From Micromonospora sp. Llam0 (GTDB lineage Bacteria > Actinomycetota > Actinomycetes > Mycobacteriales > Micromonosporaceae), in assembly GCF_003751085.1 (NCBI RefSeq), contig NZ_RJJY01000002.1:868001-932000 (forward strand): a DNA stretch of 64,000 bases, in the 5' to 3' direction. The position numbers and the translations under genes are program-made. A model generated the notes under the pieces. That model saw only the letters and a program-made list of their open reading frames with translations. It made no database searches and had not been told where the DNA came from. Below, piece by piece: positions 16,066 to 24,915 of this stretch (position 1 is the first letter of the stretch; every line of letters begins with the position of its first letter).

Positions 16066-18174
16066 GTGACCCCTGCGACGACCACCAGCACCGCGTCCGC
16101 TCCGGCGGCCCCGCCGCGCTCGGCCGGCCGCTCCGGCAACGGCCGGCCGAGCGCCGCCCAGCTGCTCGCCGCCGCGGTCGGCGCGGTCCCCGGCGGCGCG
16201 GCCCGGCCCGGCCAGCAGGAGATGACGACGGCGATCGCCGACGCCATCCGCAGCCGGCACCACCTGCTCGTGCAGGCCGGCACCGGCACCGGCAAATCGC
16301 TGGCCTACCTGGCGCCCGCGCTGACCGTCGACGGCCCGGTGGTGGTCTCCACCGCCACCCTGGCGCTGCAGTCCCAGCTGGTCGAGCACGACCTGCCCCG
16401 GCTCGCCGACGCGGTCGAGCCGATCCTGCGCCGCCGGCCCACCTTCGCCGTCCTCAAGGGCCGGCACCACTACCTGTGCCTGGCCCGGCTGGAGGACTCG
16501 GCCGAGGAGGAGCCGACGGACCTGTTCGACGCCGCCGGCGACAACGGTGCCGGTGGCGGCGCTGGCAGCGGCAACGGTGGCGGTGGCACCCGCTGGCTGG
16601 GTGCCGCCGGCCGGCTCGGCAAGCAGGTGCAACGGGTGCGTGACTGGGCGATGGAGACCGACACCGGCGACCGCGACGAGCTGGACCCCGGCGTCGACGA
16701 CCAGGTGTGGCGGCAGGTGTCGATGCCGGCCCGGGAGTGCGTCGGGGCGGCCCGCTGCCCGTACGGCGAGGAATGCTTCGCCGAGGCGTCGCGGTTCCGG
16801 GCCCGCGAGGCCGACGTGGTGGTCACCAACCACAGCCTGCTCGCCGTCGACATGCTCGCCGGCCGGCACATCGTGCCGCCGCACAAGCTGCTGATCGTCG
16901 ACGAGGCCCACGAGCTGGCCGACCGGGTCTCGTCGGCCGCCCAGGCCGAGCTCACCCCGGAGGTGATCGACCGGGCCGCCCGGCGGGCCCGTCCGCTGCT
17001 GCCGCCGGAGACCGCCGAGCAGCTCACCGAGGCCGGCGACGCCCTCGCCGTCGGGCTGGGTGAGTCGCCGGCCGGCCGGCTCACCAGCGGCCTGCCGCCG
17101 GCGCTGCACGAGGCGTGCACCCTGCTGGAGTCGGCCACCCGGGCCGCGCTGGAGAAGATCGGCGACATCAAGGCCGACGACCCGGACCCGGTCCGCAAGC
17201 AGCAGGCCAAGTCGGTGCTGGACGAGCTCTCCACGACCGCCCAGCGGCTGCTCGACGAGGCCGAACACGACGTCGCCTGGGTGGAGAAGCCGGACGGCCC
17301 GGCCGCCAACCGCCGGGCGCTGGTGGTGGCGCCGCTGTCGGTGGCCGGCACCCTGGCCAGCCACCTCTACGAGGAGCGGACCGTGGTGGCCACCTCCGCC
17401 ACCCTGGCCCTGGGCGGCCGGTTCGACACGGTGGCCCGGTCGCTGGGTCTGGAGACCGCCGCCCCGGCCACCGAGCAGGCCGAGGCGGTCACGGACGACG
17501 ATCTCAGTTGGCGGTCACTCGACGTCGGTTCCCCGTTCGACTACCCCAAGCAGGGCATCCTGTACGTCGCCGCGCACCTGCCCCGGCCGACCGTCTCCGG
17601 GCTGCCCGCCCAGGCCGGCGAGGAGCTGCTGTCGCTGATCGGCACGCTCGGTGGCCGTACGCTCGGATTGTTTTCGTCCCGGCGGGCCGCGCAGCAGGCC
17701 GCGGAGCTGGTCCGGGCCCGGACCGGGCTGACCGTGCACGTGCAGGGCGAACAGGCGTTGCCGCTGCTGGTCCGCCGGTTCCGGGAAGACCAGGCGAGCT
17801 GCCTGTTCGGCGTGATGTCGCTGTGGCAGGGGGTGGACGTGCCCGGCGACGCCTGCCAGCTGGTGGTGATCGACCGGCTGCCGTTTCCCCGGCCGGACGA
17901 GCCACTGGCCGCCGCCCGCGCCGCTGCCGTGGACGCCGCCGGCGGCTCCGGGTTCGCGGCGGTCAGCGTGCCGATCGCCGCGGTACGCCTGGCGCAGGGC
18001 GCCGGTCGGCTGATCCGGTCGACCGGTGACCGGGGTGTCGTGGCGGTGCTTGACTCCCGGTTGGAGACCGCCCGTGGCTACGGCGCGTTCCTACGCCGTT
18101 CGTTGCCGCCGTTCTGGTACACCACCCGGCCGGAGGTGGTGCAGGGCGCGCTGCGCCGGCTCGCCGCCAGCTGA
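16066..18174 (+). CDS. DinG/XPD-like ATP-dependent DNA helicase
   Basis: Superfamily 2 iron-sulfur helicase, about 702 aa from GTG 16066. An Ala/Ser/Pro-rich N-terminus precedes Walker A QAGTGTGKSLAYLAPAL. The Fe-S cluster ligands are likely the Cys of HYLCLARL and the three in ECVGAARCPYGEECF. Walker B is the DEAH box LLIVDEAHELADR. The C-terminal RecA domain has VTSLWQGVDVPG-like MSLWQGVDVPGDACQ and the arginine-finger block QGAGRLIRS. A Gly-rich insertion (about 160-175) interrupts the Fe-S region. Role: unwinding in repair or R-loop resolution, by family analogy. Confidence 0.92.
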   Translation: MTPATTTSTASAPAAPPRSAGRSGNGRPSAAQLLAAAVGAVPGGAARPGQQEMTTAIADAIRSRHHLLVQAGTGTGKSLAYLAPALTVDGPVVVSTATLALQSQLVEHDLPRLADAVEPILRRRPTFAVLKGRHHYLCLARLEDSAEEEPTDLFDAAGDNGAGGGAGSGNGGGGTRWLGAAGRLGKQVQRVRDWAMETDTGDRDELDPGVDDQVWRQVSMPARECVGAARCPYGEECFAEASRFRAREADVVVTNHSLLAVDMLAGRHIVPPHKLLIVDEAHELADRVSSAAQAELTPEVIDRAARRARPLLPPETAEQLTEAGDALAVGLGESPAGRLTSGLPPALHEACTLLESATRAALEKIGDIKADDPDPVRKQQAKSVLDELSTTAQRLLDEAEHDVAWVEKPDGPAANRRALVVAPLSVAGTLASHLYEERTVVATSATLALGGRFDTVARSLGLETAAPATEQAEAVTDDDLSWRSLDVGSPFDYPKQGILYVAAHLPRPTVSGLPAQAGEELLSLIGTLGGRTLGLFSSRRAAQQAAELVRARTGLTVHVQGEQALPLLVRRFREDQASCLFGVMSLWQGVDVPGDACQLVVIDRLPFPRPDEPLAAARAAAVDAAGGSGFAAVSVPIAAVRLAQGAGRLIRSTGDRGVVAVLDSRLETARGYGAFLRRSLPPFWYTTRPEVVQGALRRLAAS

Positions 18175-18186
18175 CCCGCCGTCGGG

Positions 18187-19464
18187 TCACGGGGGGCTGG
18201 TGCCGATCACCACGGACTCCGGCGGTGGCGGCGGCGGGACGTGCCGGCGGCGGGCCAGCCGGCGTACCGCCGTGTTCAGCACCGCGATCAGCGGTACGGC
18301 GACCAGCGCGCCGACGATGCCGGCCAGCACCACGCCGGAGGTCACCGCCAGCACCACGGCCAGCGGGTGGATCGCCACCGCCCGCCCCATGATCAACGGC
18401 TGCAGGACGTTGCCCTCCAGCTGCTGCACCGCGATCACCGCACCCAGGATGATCAACGCGGTGACCCAGCCGCTGTCCACCAGGGCCACCAGGATGGCCA
18501 CGGCGCCGGACAGGGTCGCGCCGACGATCGGGATGAACGCGCCCAGGAACACCAGCGCGGCCAGCGCGAACGCGAACGGGATGTCGAACAGCACCAGGAA
18601 GATCCCGATGCCGACGGCGTCGATGAACGCCACCAGCACGGTCGCCCGGACATAGGCGACCAGGGTCATCCAGGCCGCGCTACCTGCGTCGTCGACCCGC
18701 CACCGGGCACCGGTCGGGAACAGCCCCACCAGGAACCGCCAGATCCGCTGCCCGTCCCGGAGGAAGAAGAACGTCGAGAACAGCACCAGCAGCGCACCGG
18801 TGAACAGCTCGACGACCGTCCCTGCGGTGGAGACCGCCCCGCTGGTCAACGTCTGGGTGTTCTCGTTGATCCAGTTCTGTCCGGCCTCGACGTACTGGTC
18901 GAGCTGTCCGTCGTCGAGCTTCAGCGGACCGGTGCGCAGCCACTGCTGGATCTCCCCGATGCCGCTGGACGCCTTCTCGCTCAGGTCCGGCAGGCCGGTG
19001 ATGAACTCGTTGACCACCAGGGTCAGCGTGCCGACCACCCCGGCCAGCCCGGTGATGAGCACTACCGCCGTGGCCAGGGTGCGCGGGACGTGGGCCCGCA
19101 GCAGCCAGCCGACCGCCGGGGCGAGCAACGCGGCCAGCAGCAGCGCCACCAGCAACGGGATGATGACGATCCGGACGTCGCCGATGACCCGCAGCAACGC
19201 CCAGCCGACGATGCCGATCACGATCAGCCGCCACGACCAGGCGGCGGCGATCCGTAGCGCGTGCGGCACGTCCGCGTCGTCGCGGCTCGTGGTCGACAGG
19301 TGTCCGGCGCCCGGCGGCGGGGTCTCCGCGCCCGGGTCGGCACCCGCGCCGGCCAACTCGTCGGCGGCGCCGGCCGCGGCGGCCCGGCGGGACCGTTCCC
19401 GCTCCCGGGCGGTCCGCACCGACTCCCGCCCGGCCTCGTACGCCTGGCGAAGCCGCCCTCTCAT
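18187..19464 (-). CDS. AI-2E transporter-family permease
   Basis: The product is 425 aa from ATG 19464. A charged, Ala/Pro-rich cytoplasmic N-terminus of about 80 residues is followed by roughly eight membrane segments. AI-2E/PerM family features include the periplasmic amphipathic region (INENTQTL) and the membrane motif FLGAFIPIVGATLSGAVAILVAL plus QQLEGNVLQPLIMGRAV. Actual substrates of the family vary (autoinducer-2, Na+/H+), so function is not assigned. The tail is proline-rich (HVPPPPPPESVV). The start is uncertain; no ribosome-binding site is seen. Confidence 0.87.
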   Translation of the reverse strand: MRGRLRQAYEAGRESVRTARERERSRRAAAAGAADELAGAGADPGAETPPPGAGHLSTTSRDDADVPHALRIAAAWSWRLIVIGIVGWALLRVIGDVRIVIIPLLVALLLAALLAPAVGWLLRAHVPRTLATAVVLITGLAGVVGTLTLVVNEFITGLPDLSEKASSGIGEIQQWLRTGPLKLDDGQLDQYVEAGQNWINENTQTLTSGAVSTAGTVVELFTGALLVLFSTFFFLRDGQRIWRFLVGLFPTGARWRVDDAGSAAWMTLVAYVRATVLVAFIDAVGIGIFLVLFDIPFAFALAALVFLGAFIPIVGATLSGAVAILVALVDSGWVTALIILGAVIAVQQLEGNVLQPLIMGRAVAIHPLAVVLAVTSGVVLAGIVGALVAVPLIAVLNTAVRRLARRRHVPPPPPPESVVIGTSPP

Positions 19465-19639
19465 CTGTTGCAGCCGGCTCAAGCGAACCCCCGGAGTCGA
19501 GTATCGGTGCGTACACGGTAACGGGCACATGTCCGTCGTTGCTGCCGCTACCTCCCTGAACTCTCCCCGATGTGCCCCGTACGGGCATCGGGCAACCATC
19601 CGGCCGACCCACCCGCGACCGGCCGGCACACGCACGCGG

Positions 19640-19645
19640 TACGGT
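19640..19645 (+). promoter_or_regulatory. -10 hexamer of leaderless GroES-like gene
   Basis: TACGGT is 6 nt upstream of GTG 19652, and no Shine-Dalgarno sequence is present. Confidence 0.6.
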
Positions 19646-19651
19646 TCGGTC

Positions 19652-19990
19652 GTGACCGCCGACCCACCGCACGACAACGGTTTGCCGATCCGCCTGCTGC
19701 ACGACCGGGTGCTGGTCAAACTCGAAGGCGGCGAGGGCGAACGCCGCTCCACCGCCGGCATCGTGATCCCGGCCACCGCGTCGGTTGGCCGGCGACTGTC
19801 CTGGGCGACCACGGTCGGGGTCGGACCCAACGTACGCTCGATCGTCACCGGCGACCGGGTGCTGTTCGACCCGGAGGACCGCTCGGAGGTCGAGCTGCAC
19901 GGCCGGGGCTACGTCCTGCTCCGCGAACGCGACGTACACGCGGTAGCCGCCCAACGGGTCGAAGAAGACTCCACCGGCCTCTACCTCTGA
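19652..19990 (+). CDS. GroES-like co-chaperonin (Cpn10), stand-alone
   Basis: The product is 112 aa from GTG 19652. A 14-residue extension precedes a Cpn10 fold: IRLLHDRVLVKLEGGEGERRSTAGIVIP (mobile loop with the hydrophobic tripeptide IVI), then a divergent core, VTGDRVLFDPEDRSEVELHGRGYVLLRERDVHAV. It is longer and more diverged than the usual ~100-aa GroES and has no groEL next to it. The single groEL in the window is at 37639. It may be a specialised second co-chaperonin. Confidence 0.85.
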   Translation: MTADPPHDNGLPIRLLHDRVLVKLEGGEGERRSTAGIVIPATASVGRRLSWATTVGVGPNVRSIVTGDRVLFDPEDRSEVELHGRGYVLLRERDVHAVAAQRVEEDSTGLYL

Positions 19991-20180
19991 CTCGCTGCCT
20001 CCGGCTCCGGCCGTTGGCGCTGGCGCTGGCGCTGGCGTTGATCCAATACGCCCCATCAACTCGACACGCCGACACCACATCAGATCACCCGCATCCGATC
20101 CAGCGGTCGGTTACTGCTACCCGGCTGGGCACCGGACCAGTCAGCCGAATCAACATACTCTCGTCCAGCTCCCATCCTGA

Positions 20181-21251
20181 TCAGGTCGCTTTCTCAGCTC
20201 CTGCTCGTTCCTGGCGTAGCTGCTCAAGCGTGGCCGTATCGGATGCGAGATCCGGGTGGTCGACCTGGCGGTCGAGGTCGACGACGAGTTCAAGCTCGCC
20301 GATCGCCTCGTCGAGGTTTCCCTCCGCCCGGTGGATCATCCCAATGTTATACCGGTTGACTGCTTCACTGGCACGGTCGCCGACCTCCTGCAGCATGGGT
20401 AGCGCCTGCTCGTAGTAGACCAGCGCCTGCCGCCGATCCCCAAGCCCGTTGTACACGCCGCCGATGTTGTTTAAAGTGTTTGCTTCACCAGCACGATCGC
20501 CAACCTCCCGCCGGATGGAAAGCGCCTGCTCGAAGTAGACCAGCGCCTGCCGCCGATCCCCAAGATTGTCGTACACACCGCCGATGTTGTTGAGGATGGT
20601 TGCTTCAGCGGCACGATCGCCAACTTCCCGCATGATGGGGAGAGCCTGCTCGAAGTAGACCAACGCCTGCCGCCGATCCCCCAATCCGTTGGACGCCGAG
20701 CCGATATTGCTCAGGATGGTTGCTTCACCAGCACGATCGCCGACTTCCCGCATGATGGGGAGAGCCTGCTCGAAGTAGACCAACGCCTGCCGCCGATCCC
20801 CAAGATTGTCGTACACCAGGCCGATATTGCTCAGGATGGTTGCTTCACCAGCACGATTGCCGACCTCCCGCATGATGGGGAGAGCCTGCTCGAAGTAGAC
20901 CAACGCCTGCCGCCGATCCCCAAGATTGTCGTACACCAGGCCGATATTGCTCAGGATGGCTCCTTCGTTCCCACGGTCGCCGGCCTGGCGGTAGAGGTGC
21001 ATGGCCTGCTCGTAGCTGGCTAGGGCTTGCCGGGGTCGCCCGGTGGCATATTGGGCCCAGCCCAAGTCATAGAAGGCGTCGGTGTCAGGGCCGAGAGTGA
21101 GGGTCGCGTTCGCCAGGGCTTCGACGTCGGCGAACCGGGACGTACGCAACCACACCCTCGCTACCTGGTCCCCGACCTGGCGGGCGATCGTCGGCTCCCA
21201 GCCGGCCACCGCCAGCCGGTGCACCTCCACCCACTGAGCGAGAGCAGTCAT
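20181..21251 (-). CDS. Tetratricopeptide-repeat protein of the CHAT operon (distal copy)
   Basis: The product is 356 aa from ATG 21251, overlapping the CHAT-STAND stop by 4 bp (ATGA). The N-terminus (AQWVEVHRLAVAGWEPTIARQVGDQ) and first repeats match the paralogue at 23860-24915. The centre is six to seven 40-residue TPRs of the form GDRRQALVYFEQALPIMREV followed by GDRAGEATILSNIGxVYDNL. The C-terminal part diverges and ends charged. TPR arrays of this kind bind peptides or act as scaffolds. In CHAT/STAND systems they are thought to sense or recruit partners. Gene is last in the operon. GC content and codon use look lower than in neighbouring genes. Confidence 0.88.
   Translation of the reverse strand: MTALAQWVEVHRLAVAGWEPTIARQVGDQVARVWLRTSRFADVEALANATLTLGPDTDAFYDLGWAQYATGRPRQALASYEQAMHLYRQAGDRGNEGAILSNIGLVYDNLGDRRQALVYFEQALPIMREVGNRAGEATILSNIGLVYDNLGDRRQALVYFEQALPIMREVGDRAGEATILSNIGSASNGLGDRRQALVYFEQALPIMREVGDRAAEATILNNIGGVYDNLGDRRQALVYFEQALSIRREVGDRAGEANTLNNIGGVYNGLGDRRQALVYYEQALPMLQEVGDRASEAVNRYNIGMIHRAEGNLDEAIGELELVVDLDRQVDHPDLASDTATLEQLRQERAGAEKAT
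20401..21000 (-). repeat. 120-bp coding repeats in distal TPR gene
   Basis: Five consecutive 120-bp units (period visible from the recurring GAAGTAGACCA block at 20534, 20654, 20774 and 20894 on the plus strand). The two units between about 20760 and 21000 differ at only a few positions. Each encodes one 40-aa TPR. This points to recent unit duplication or gene conversion. Confidence 0.85.
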
Positions 21252-23512
21252 GACGGCGATCCGGGCGTGGCCGAGCCGGTGACCCAGAGTTCGTAGAGGG
21301 ATCGTGCGGCGGCGGCGCAGGCCTGAGTGTATTCGTCGTCGGTGAGCAGGGGTCGAACGAGCGGGCGCAGGACGTTGGAGACGTAGTAGCGCGGTTCGCG
21401 GGTTTCCGGGTCGGTGCCCGCTTCGATCAGGCCCAGTTGGACCGCACGGTCGGTGTGGCGGGCGGCATCTGGGTGGTCGTGGACGGACCGGACAGTCTCG
21501 GCGGGGACGGGCAGTTCGACGACGTTGACCCTGGCGAGCATCCGTTGCAGCTCGGGGTCCTGGGAGCGCAGAAGGTTCTGCGCGAGGATGGTTTCCCGGC
21601 GGAACCGGTCGGCTTCCTGCTCGACGGCACGGATGAGTCCGTCGACGTCGAGGCTGGTGTCGGCGACGATCAGATCCAGCCAATCGAGCAGTCGCGGATT
21701 CCCCGCAGCAGCGTCGATGGCGCGCCTGCGGATGTCGGGGTCGAGGGGGGAACCAGGACGCAGGTTCGACAGGTTCGCCAGCTTCTTGTCCTGCTCGTTC
21801 TTGGTGAGGGTTTCGAGCGACTCGAAGGCAACGGTCGTCTCGGCAGGCACCGGGAATCGGTAGCGGCTGGTGATGATGACCCGGCTGGGGCTTCCGGTGT
21901 CGCGGATGGCGGTAAGTAGGGCGGGAAGGATCTCGGCCATCTCGGCGGAGAGCACGTAAGCGCCGTCGCGTTTGTCGAGGTTGCCGTCCTCGAAGTCGTC
22001 GAACACGAACAGGCACGGCGTCTGCCCGAGCGGCCCGTCGATGTCTAGCAGGCGGCGCAGGCGAGCGAGCAACGGGGCCTGGTCGTTGTCGAGCAGTTTG
22101 GTCGCCTCGATCTGCTGCTCCAGCGTGTCGAAGATGTCCCTGTCGGTGAGTTCCCGGAACTTGGCCAGGTCGACGCGGCCGTACCAGACGACGCGCCGGT
22201 GGGTTGGCATGCGTTCCAGCAGCCGGGCGGCGAGACTGCTCTTGCCGAGGCCACCCATTCCCGACAGGACCAGGGCCTGTGCCGCGCCGTCGCTACCGAG
22301 CGGTTGCTTGAGATTATGCAGACAGCGCTGGATGATCCGCCGTCGCCCGACGAAAGCGGATCGGGCGGCTACCCGGGACTGTTGGGTCCGCGGGTCGAGG
22401 AACTCCTGGTCGGCGTGGCGGAGCTGGATCCGGGTCCGTCCCTTGGTGTTCAGCGGTGTGACCATCGGGGCGAGCGGGGATCGGTCGGCGTAGACGCGCA
22501 GCAGGTGCCAGTTGCCGCGCTTGTGCGCGTACAGGTGCTGCCTGGCCTCGACGACGGCCCGGTCGATGGGCTGCCCGTCGGCCAGTGATCGGTAGAGTTC
22601 GGCGGCGAACTCGGTCGCGGAGACATCACCGACGGGCAGCGCCCACCCCAGCACGGTCGGTGCCCCGGCCCGGACCAGGCTTTCGCTCATCGACGGAAAC
22701 ACACCAGCGTCGGGGGCGTTGCCGGTGAGGCAGCCGGAGACGAAGACCAGGCGGGGCCAGTGCCCCGCCATGGCCTGAGCGATCTGGTCAGCGGTGGCGT
22801 AGGCGAGCCCACCAAACTCGTTCTCCACCAGGAAGACGGGTTGACCTTCGGTGTTGATGGTGGCGTGGCCGCTCAAGTGCAGGACGTCGAAGTAGCCGTC
22901 GCCGTAGTCCCGGGCGAGGAAGCGGAGCCCCTCCAGGGTGCCGCTTTCTTCGACGACCAGCTCGGTGCCGGTGCGGGTCGTGGCGGCCAGGATCGACGCC
23001 TCCTCCGCCTCGAAGTTGAGCACCGGCTCGACACCTTCCGGGGAGGTGGCCATGAACAGCACCCGCAGGGGACGGTTCGCCGGCTTGATGTCCTTGAGCG
23101 CCGTGTTGGTGCCGACCGCCCGTACCGAAAGCAGCGGCGCGTGGCCGGAGACGGCCAGGTACGAGTCGTCCACGGCGAGCAGCTCCCAGGGCAGGTGCCG
23201 CAGCCTTCCCGCCGTGGTGATCCGCAGTGTGGTGCCGGGAGGGTTGCCCAGGACCGGGGTCAACCATCGTTCATCGCCGTCGAGGAAGGTGGCCAGCTTC
23301 GCGCCGAGCTCGCGCAACTGCGGTGCGCCGAACACGTTCTGCGCCACAGCGTTCAGGCTGTAGTCACGTTCCACCGCACCGACTAGGCCCTCGATGGCCG
23401 CCTTGTCCACGCCACGGGCCTGGGGTCGGCCGCTACCGGTCGACAGGCGCAGCTCGGAGTAGTCGGAGGTCTGCTCGAAGATTTCCAACTCGTACGCGTG
23501 CAGCTCGGCCAT
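21248..23512 (-). CDS. CHAT caspase-like protease fused to STAND NTPase
   Basis: The product is 754 aa from ATG 23512, with GGAG 6 nt upstream. Residues about 90-350 are a CHAT peptidase. The catalytic His is in VLHLSGHA (His216) and the Cys in VFVSGCLTGN (Cys261), with typical flanks LPWELL and RGNWHLLRVYAD. A short linker leads to an NTPase of the NB-ARC/STAND type: FVGRRRII, Walker A SGMGGLGKSS (about 417-426), Walker B CLFVFDDFED (about 500-509), sensor VIITSRYRF. A helical C-terminus (about 600-754) follows. The plausible model is an NTP-switched protease triggered by a sensor partner. The targets are unknown. It is flanked by EACC1-like and TPR genes. Confidence 0.92.
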   Translation of the reverse strand: MAELHAYELEIFEQTSDYSELRLSTGSGRPQARGVDKAAIEGLVGAVERDYSLNAVAQNVFGAPQLRELGAKLATFLDGDERWLTPVLGNPPGTTLRITTAGRLRHLPWELLAVDDSYLAVSGHAPLLSVRAVGTNTALKDIKPANRPLRVLFMATSPEGVEPVLNFEAEEASILAATTRTGTELVVEESGTLEGLRFLARDYGDGYFDVLHLSGHATINTEGQPVFLVENEFGGLAYATADQIAQAMAGHWPRLVFVSGCLTGNAPDAGVFPSMSESLVRAGAPTVLGWALPVGDVSATEFAAELYRSLADGQPIDRAVVEARQHLYAHKRGNWHLLRVYADRSPLAPMVTPLNTKGRTRIQLRHADQEFLDPRTQQSRVAARSAFVGRRRIIQRCLHNLKQPLGSDGAAQALVLSGMGGLGKSSLAARLLERMPTHRRVVWYGRVDLAKFRELTDRDIFDTLEQQIEATKLLDNDQAPLLARLRRLLDIDGPLGQTPCLFVFDDFEDGNLDKRDGAYVLSAEMAEILPALLTAIRDTGSPSRVIITSRYRFPVPAETTVAFESLETLTKNEQDKKLANLSNLRPGSPLDPDIRRRAIDAAAGNPRLLDWLDLIVADTSLDVDGLIRAVEQEADRFRRETILAQNLLRSQDPELQRMLARVNVVELPVPAETVRSVHDHPDAARHTDRAVQLGLIEAGTDPETREPRYYVSNVLRPLVRPLLTDDEYTQACAAAARSLYELWVTGSATPGSPS

Positions 23513-23526
23513 TGTGGTCTCCGCCC

Positions 23527-23856
23527 TCAGCACTGCTTCGATTCGACCTGCTGGAAGGCGATCTCCAGCTCGCCCTGGCTGACGTTTGAGACTTCGAGCC
23601 GGGTGCCGTCGTTGAGCACGATCGTGACGGCGACGCCGTCGGGGCGCCGGGCTTGGCACCAGTCCCAGATCGTCTTGGCTGTGCCGACCCCGGCGAACAC
23701 CAGCCCGATGACAGCGATCACTATCTCAGCGGATCGCTGCACCTCGACCGGCGACACAACCTCGCCAGGTTGGACACTCACGCCAAGAGCGCCGTGCAGC
23801 TCGGCAGCCCGCTGTGCGGCGTCCGGTCCCGAAACCTCAAGTACGGCAGTGCCCAT
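23527..23856 (-). CDS. Small one-TM protein resembling EACC1
   Basis: The product is 109 aa. An alpha/beta N-terminal part (LEVSGPDAAQRAAELHGALG) precedes a hydrophobic helix, IVIAVIGLVFAGVGTAKTIWDW (about 48-69). A small beta-rich C-terminal domain follows, VAVTIVLNDGTRLEVSNVSQGELE, ending in Cys. This matches what I know of effector-associated constant component 1, a membrane-linked small protein that accompanies CHAT and STAND effectors. The ATG follows GGAGGG in the end of the upstream TPR gene, with a 3-bp gap. Fourteen bp separate its stop from the CHAT start. The family name is by pattern, not by search. Confidence 0.7.
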   Translation of the reverse strand: MGTAVLEVSGPDAAQRAAELHGALGVSVQPGEVVSPVEVQRSAEIVIAVIGLVFAGVGTAKTIWDWCQARRPDGVAVTIVLNDGTRLEVSNVSQGELEIAFQQVESKQC

Positions 23857-23859
23857 CGC

Positions 23860-24915
23860 CTATCCCTCCGTCATCCGCTCAAGCTGGCCGAGAAATGCTC
23901 GCATCTGGTCCAGGTCTGGATGCTCCGTCTGCTCAGCCAGGGCGATCGCTTGGCGCTGAGTCTCTATGGCTTCGTCAACCTGCTCCATCTGCCGAAGCAG
24001 GACGGCCATGTTGTACCGCGCCATCGCCTCTGATCCACGATCACCGATGATGAGAAGAGCCTCAACAACTTGGCCTAGAGCCTCCTTGGCTTTAGCAAGA
24101 TCGCCCTGATTAAAGCGAATTCCGCCGATGTTCATAAGGACAGTTGCTTCGCCAGCGCGGTTGCCGACGTCCCGCGCTATGAGGAGAGCTTGCTGGTAGT
24201 AGTCCAGTGCTTGCCTCCGGTCCCCCAGCCCGTCGTACACGCTGCCGATGTTGTTGAGGGCGATTGCTTCGCCAGCGCGGTCGCCGACGTCCCGGTGGAG
24301 GGGGAGGGCTTGCTGGTAGTAGTTCAGTGCTTGCCTTCGGTCCCCCAGCCCTTTGTAGACGAGACCCATGTTGACGAGGGTGACTGCTTCGCCAGCGCGG
24401 TCGCCGACGTCCCGGTGGAGGAGGAGGGCTTGCTGGTAGTAGTTCAGTGCTTGCCGCCGATCCCCCAACCCGTCGTACGCGCTGCCGAGGTTGTTGAGCG
24501 TCGCCGCTTCGCCAGCGCGGTCGCCGACGTCTCGCGCTATGAGGAGAGCTTGCCGGTAGTAGTCCAGTGCTTGCCGCCGATCCCCCAACCCGTCGTGCGT
24601 ACCGCCGAGGTTGTTGAGCGTCGCCGCTTCGCCGGCGCGGTCACCGGCCTCGCGGTACAGGCGCAGCGCCTGCTCATAGCTGGTCAGAGCCTGCCGAGGA
24701 TGCCCGGTGGACGACTGAGCCGAGCCTAGGTCGTAGAAGGCACCCGCATCCTCGCCCAGCGTCAGGGTCGCGGCTGCCAGGGCCGCCACATCGGCGAACC
24801 GGGACGTACGCAACCACACCCTCGCCACCTGGTGCCCGACGCTCCGGGCGATCGTCGCCTCCCGACCGGCCACCGCGAGTCGGTGCACCTCCACCCATCG
24901 GCTGACGGTTGCCAT
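23860..24915 (-). CDS. Tetratricopeptide-repeat protein of the CHAT operon (proximal copy)
   Basis: The product is 351 aa from ATG 24915. The start agrees with the paralogue at 20181-21251: MATVSRWVEVHR against MTALAQWVEVHR. After a helical N-terminal domain shared by both (ARVWLRTSRFADV, AATLTLGEDAGAFYDLG), about six TPR units follow, GDRRQALxYYxQALLxxRDV plus GDRAGEAxTLNNLGxxYDGL. The C-terminus is divergent (MEQVDEAIETQRQAIALAEQ). First gene of the four-gene operon. The shared N-terminus probably docks on a common partner, and the repeats and tail differ. This is inference. Confidence 0.88.
   Translation of the reverse strand: MATVSRWVEVHRLAVAGREATIARSVGHQVARVWLRTSRFADVAALAAATLTLGEDAGAFYDLGSAQSSTGHPRQALTSYEQALRLYREAGDRAGEAATLNNLGGTHDGLGDRRQALDYYRQALLIARDVGDRAGEAATLNNLGSAYDGLGDRRQALNYYQQALLLHRDVGDRAGEAVTLVNMGLVYKGLGDRRQALNYYQQALPLHRDVGDRAGEAIALNNIGSVYDGLGDRRQALDYYQQALLIARDVGNRAGEATVLMNIGGIRFNQGDLAKAKEALGQVVEALLIIGDRGSEAMARYNMAVLLRQMEQVDEAIETQRQAIALAEQTEHPDLDQMRAFLGQLERMTEG
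24190..24670 (-). repeat. 120-bp coding repeats in proximal TPR gene
   Basis: Four complete 120-bp units recur with the block GCTTGC(T/C)GGTAGTAGT at about 24190, 24310, 24430 and 24550. Neighbouring units are highly similar at nucleotide level, including third positions. They are related to, but distinct from, the units in the distal TPR gene. Confidence 0.8.

Noticed and set aside
20401..24670. Regularly spaced repeats that could suggest a CRISPR array or other non-coding repeat
   Set aside because: The 120-bp period equals 40 codons, the frame is open throughout, and each unit translates to a TPR helix pair. There are no short repeats with unique spacers.
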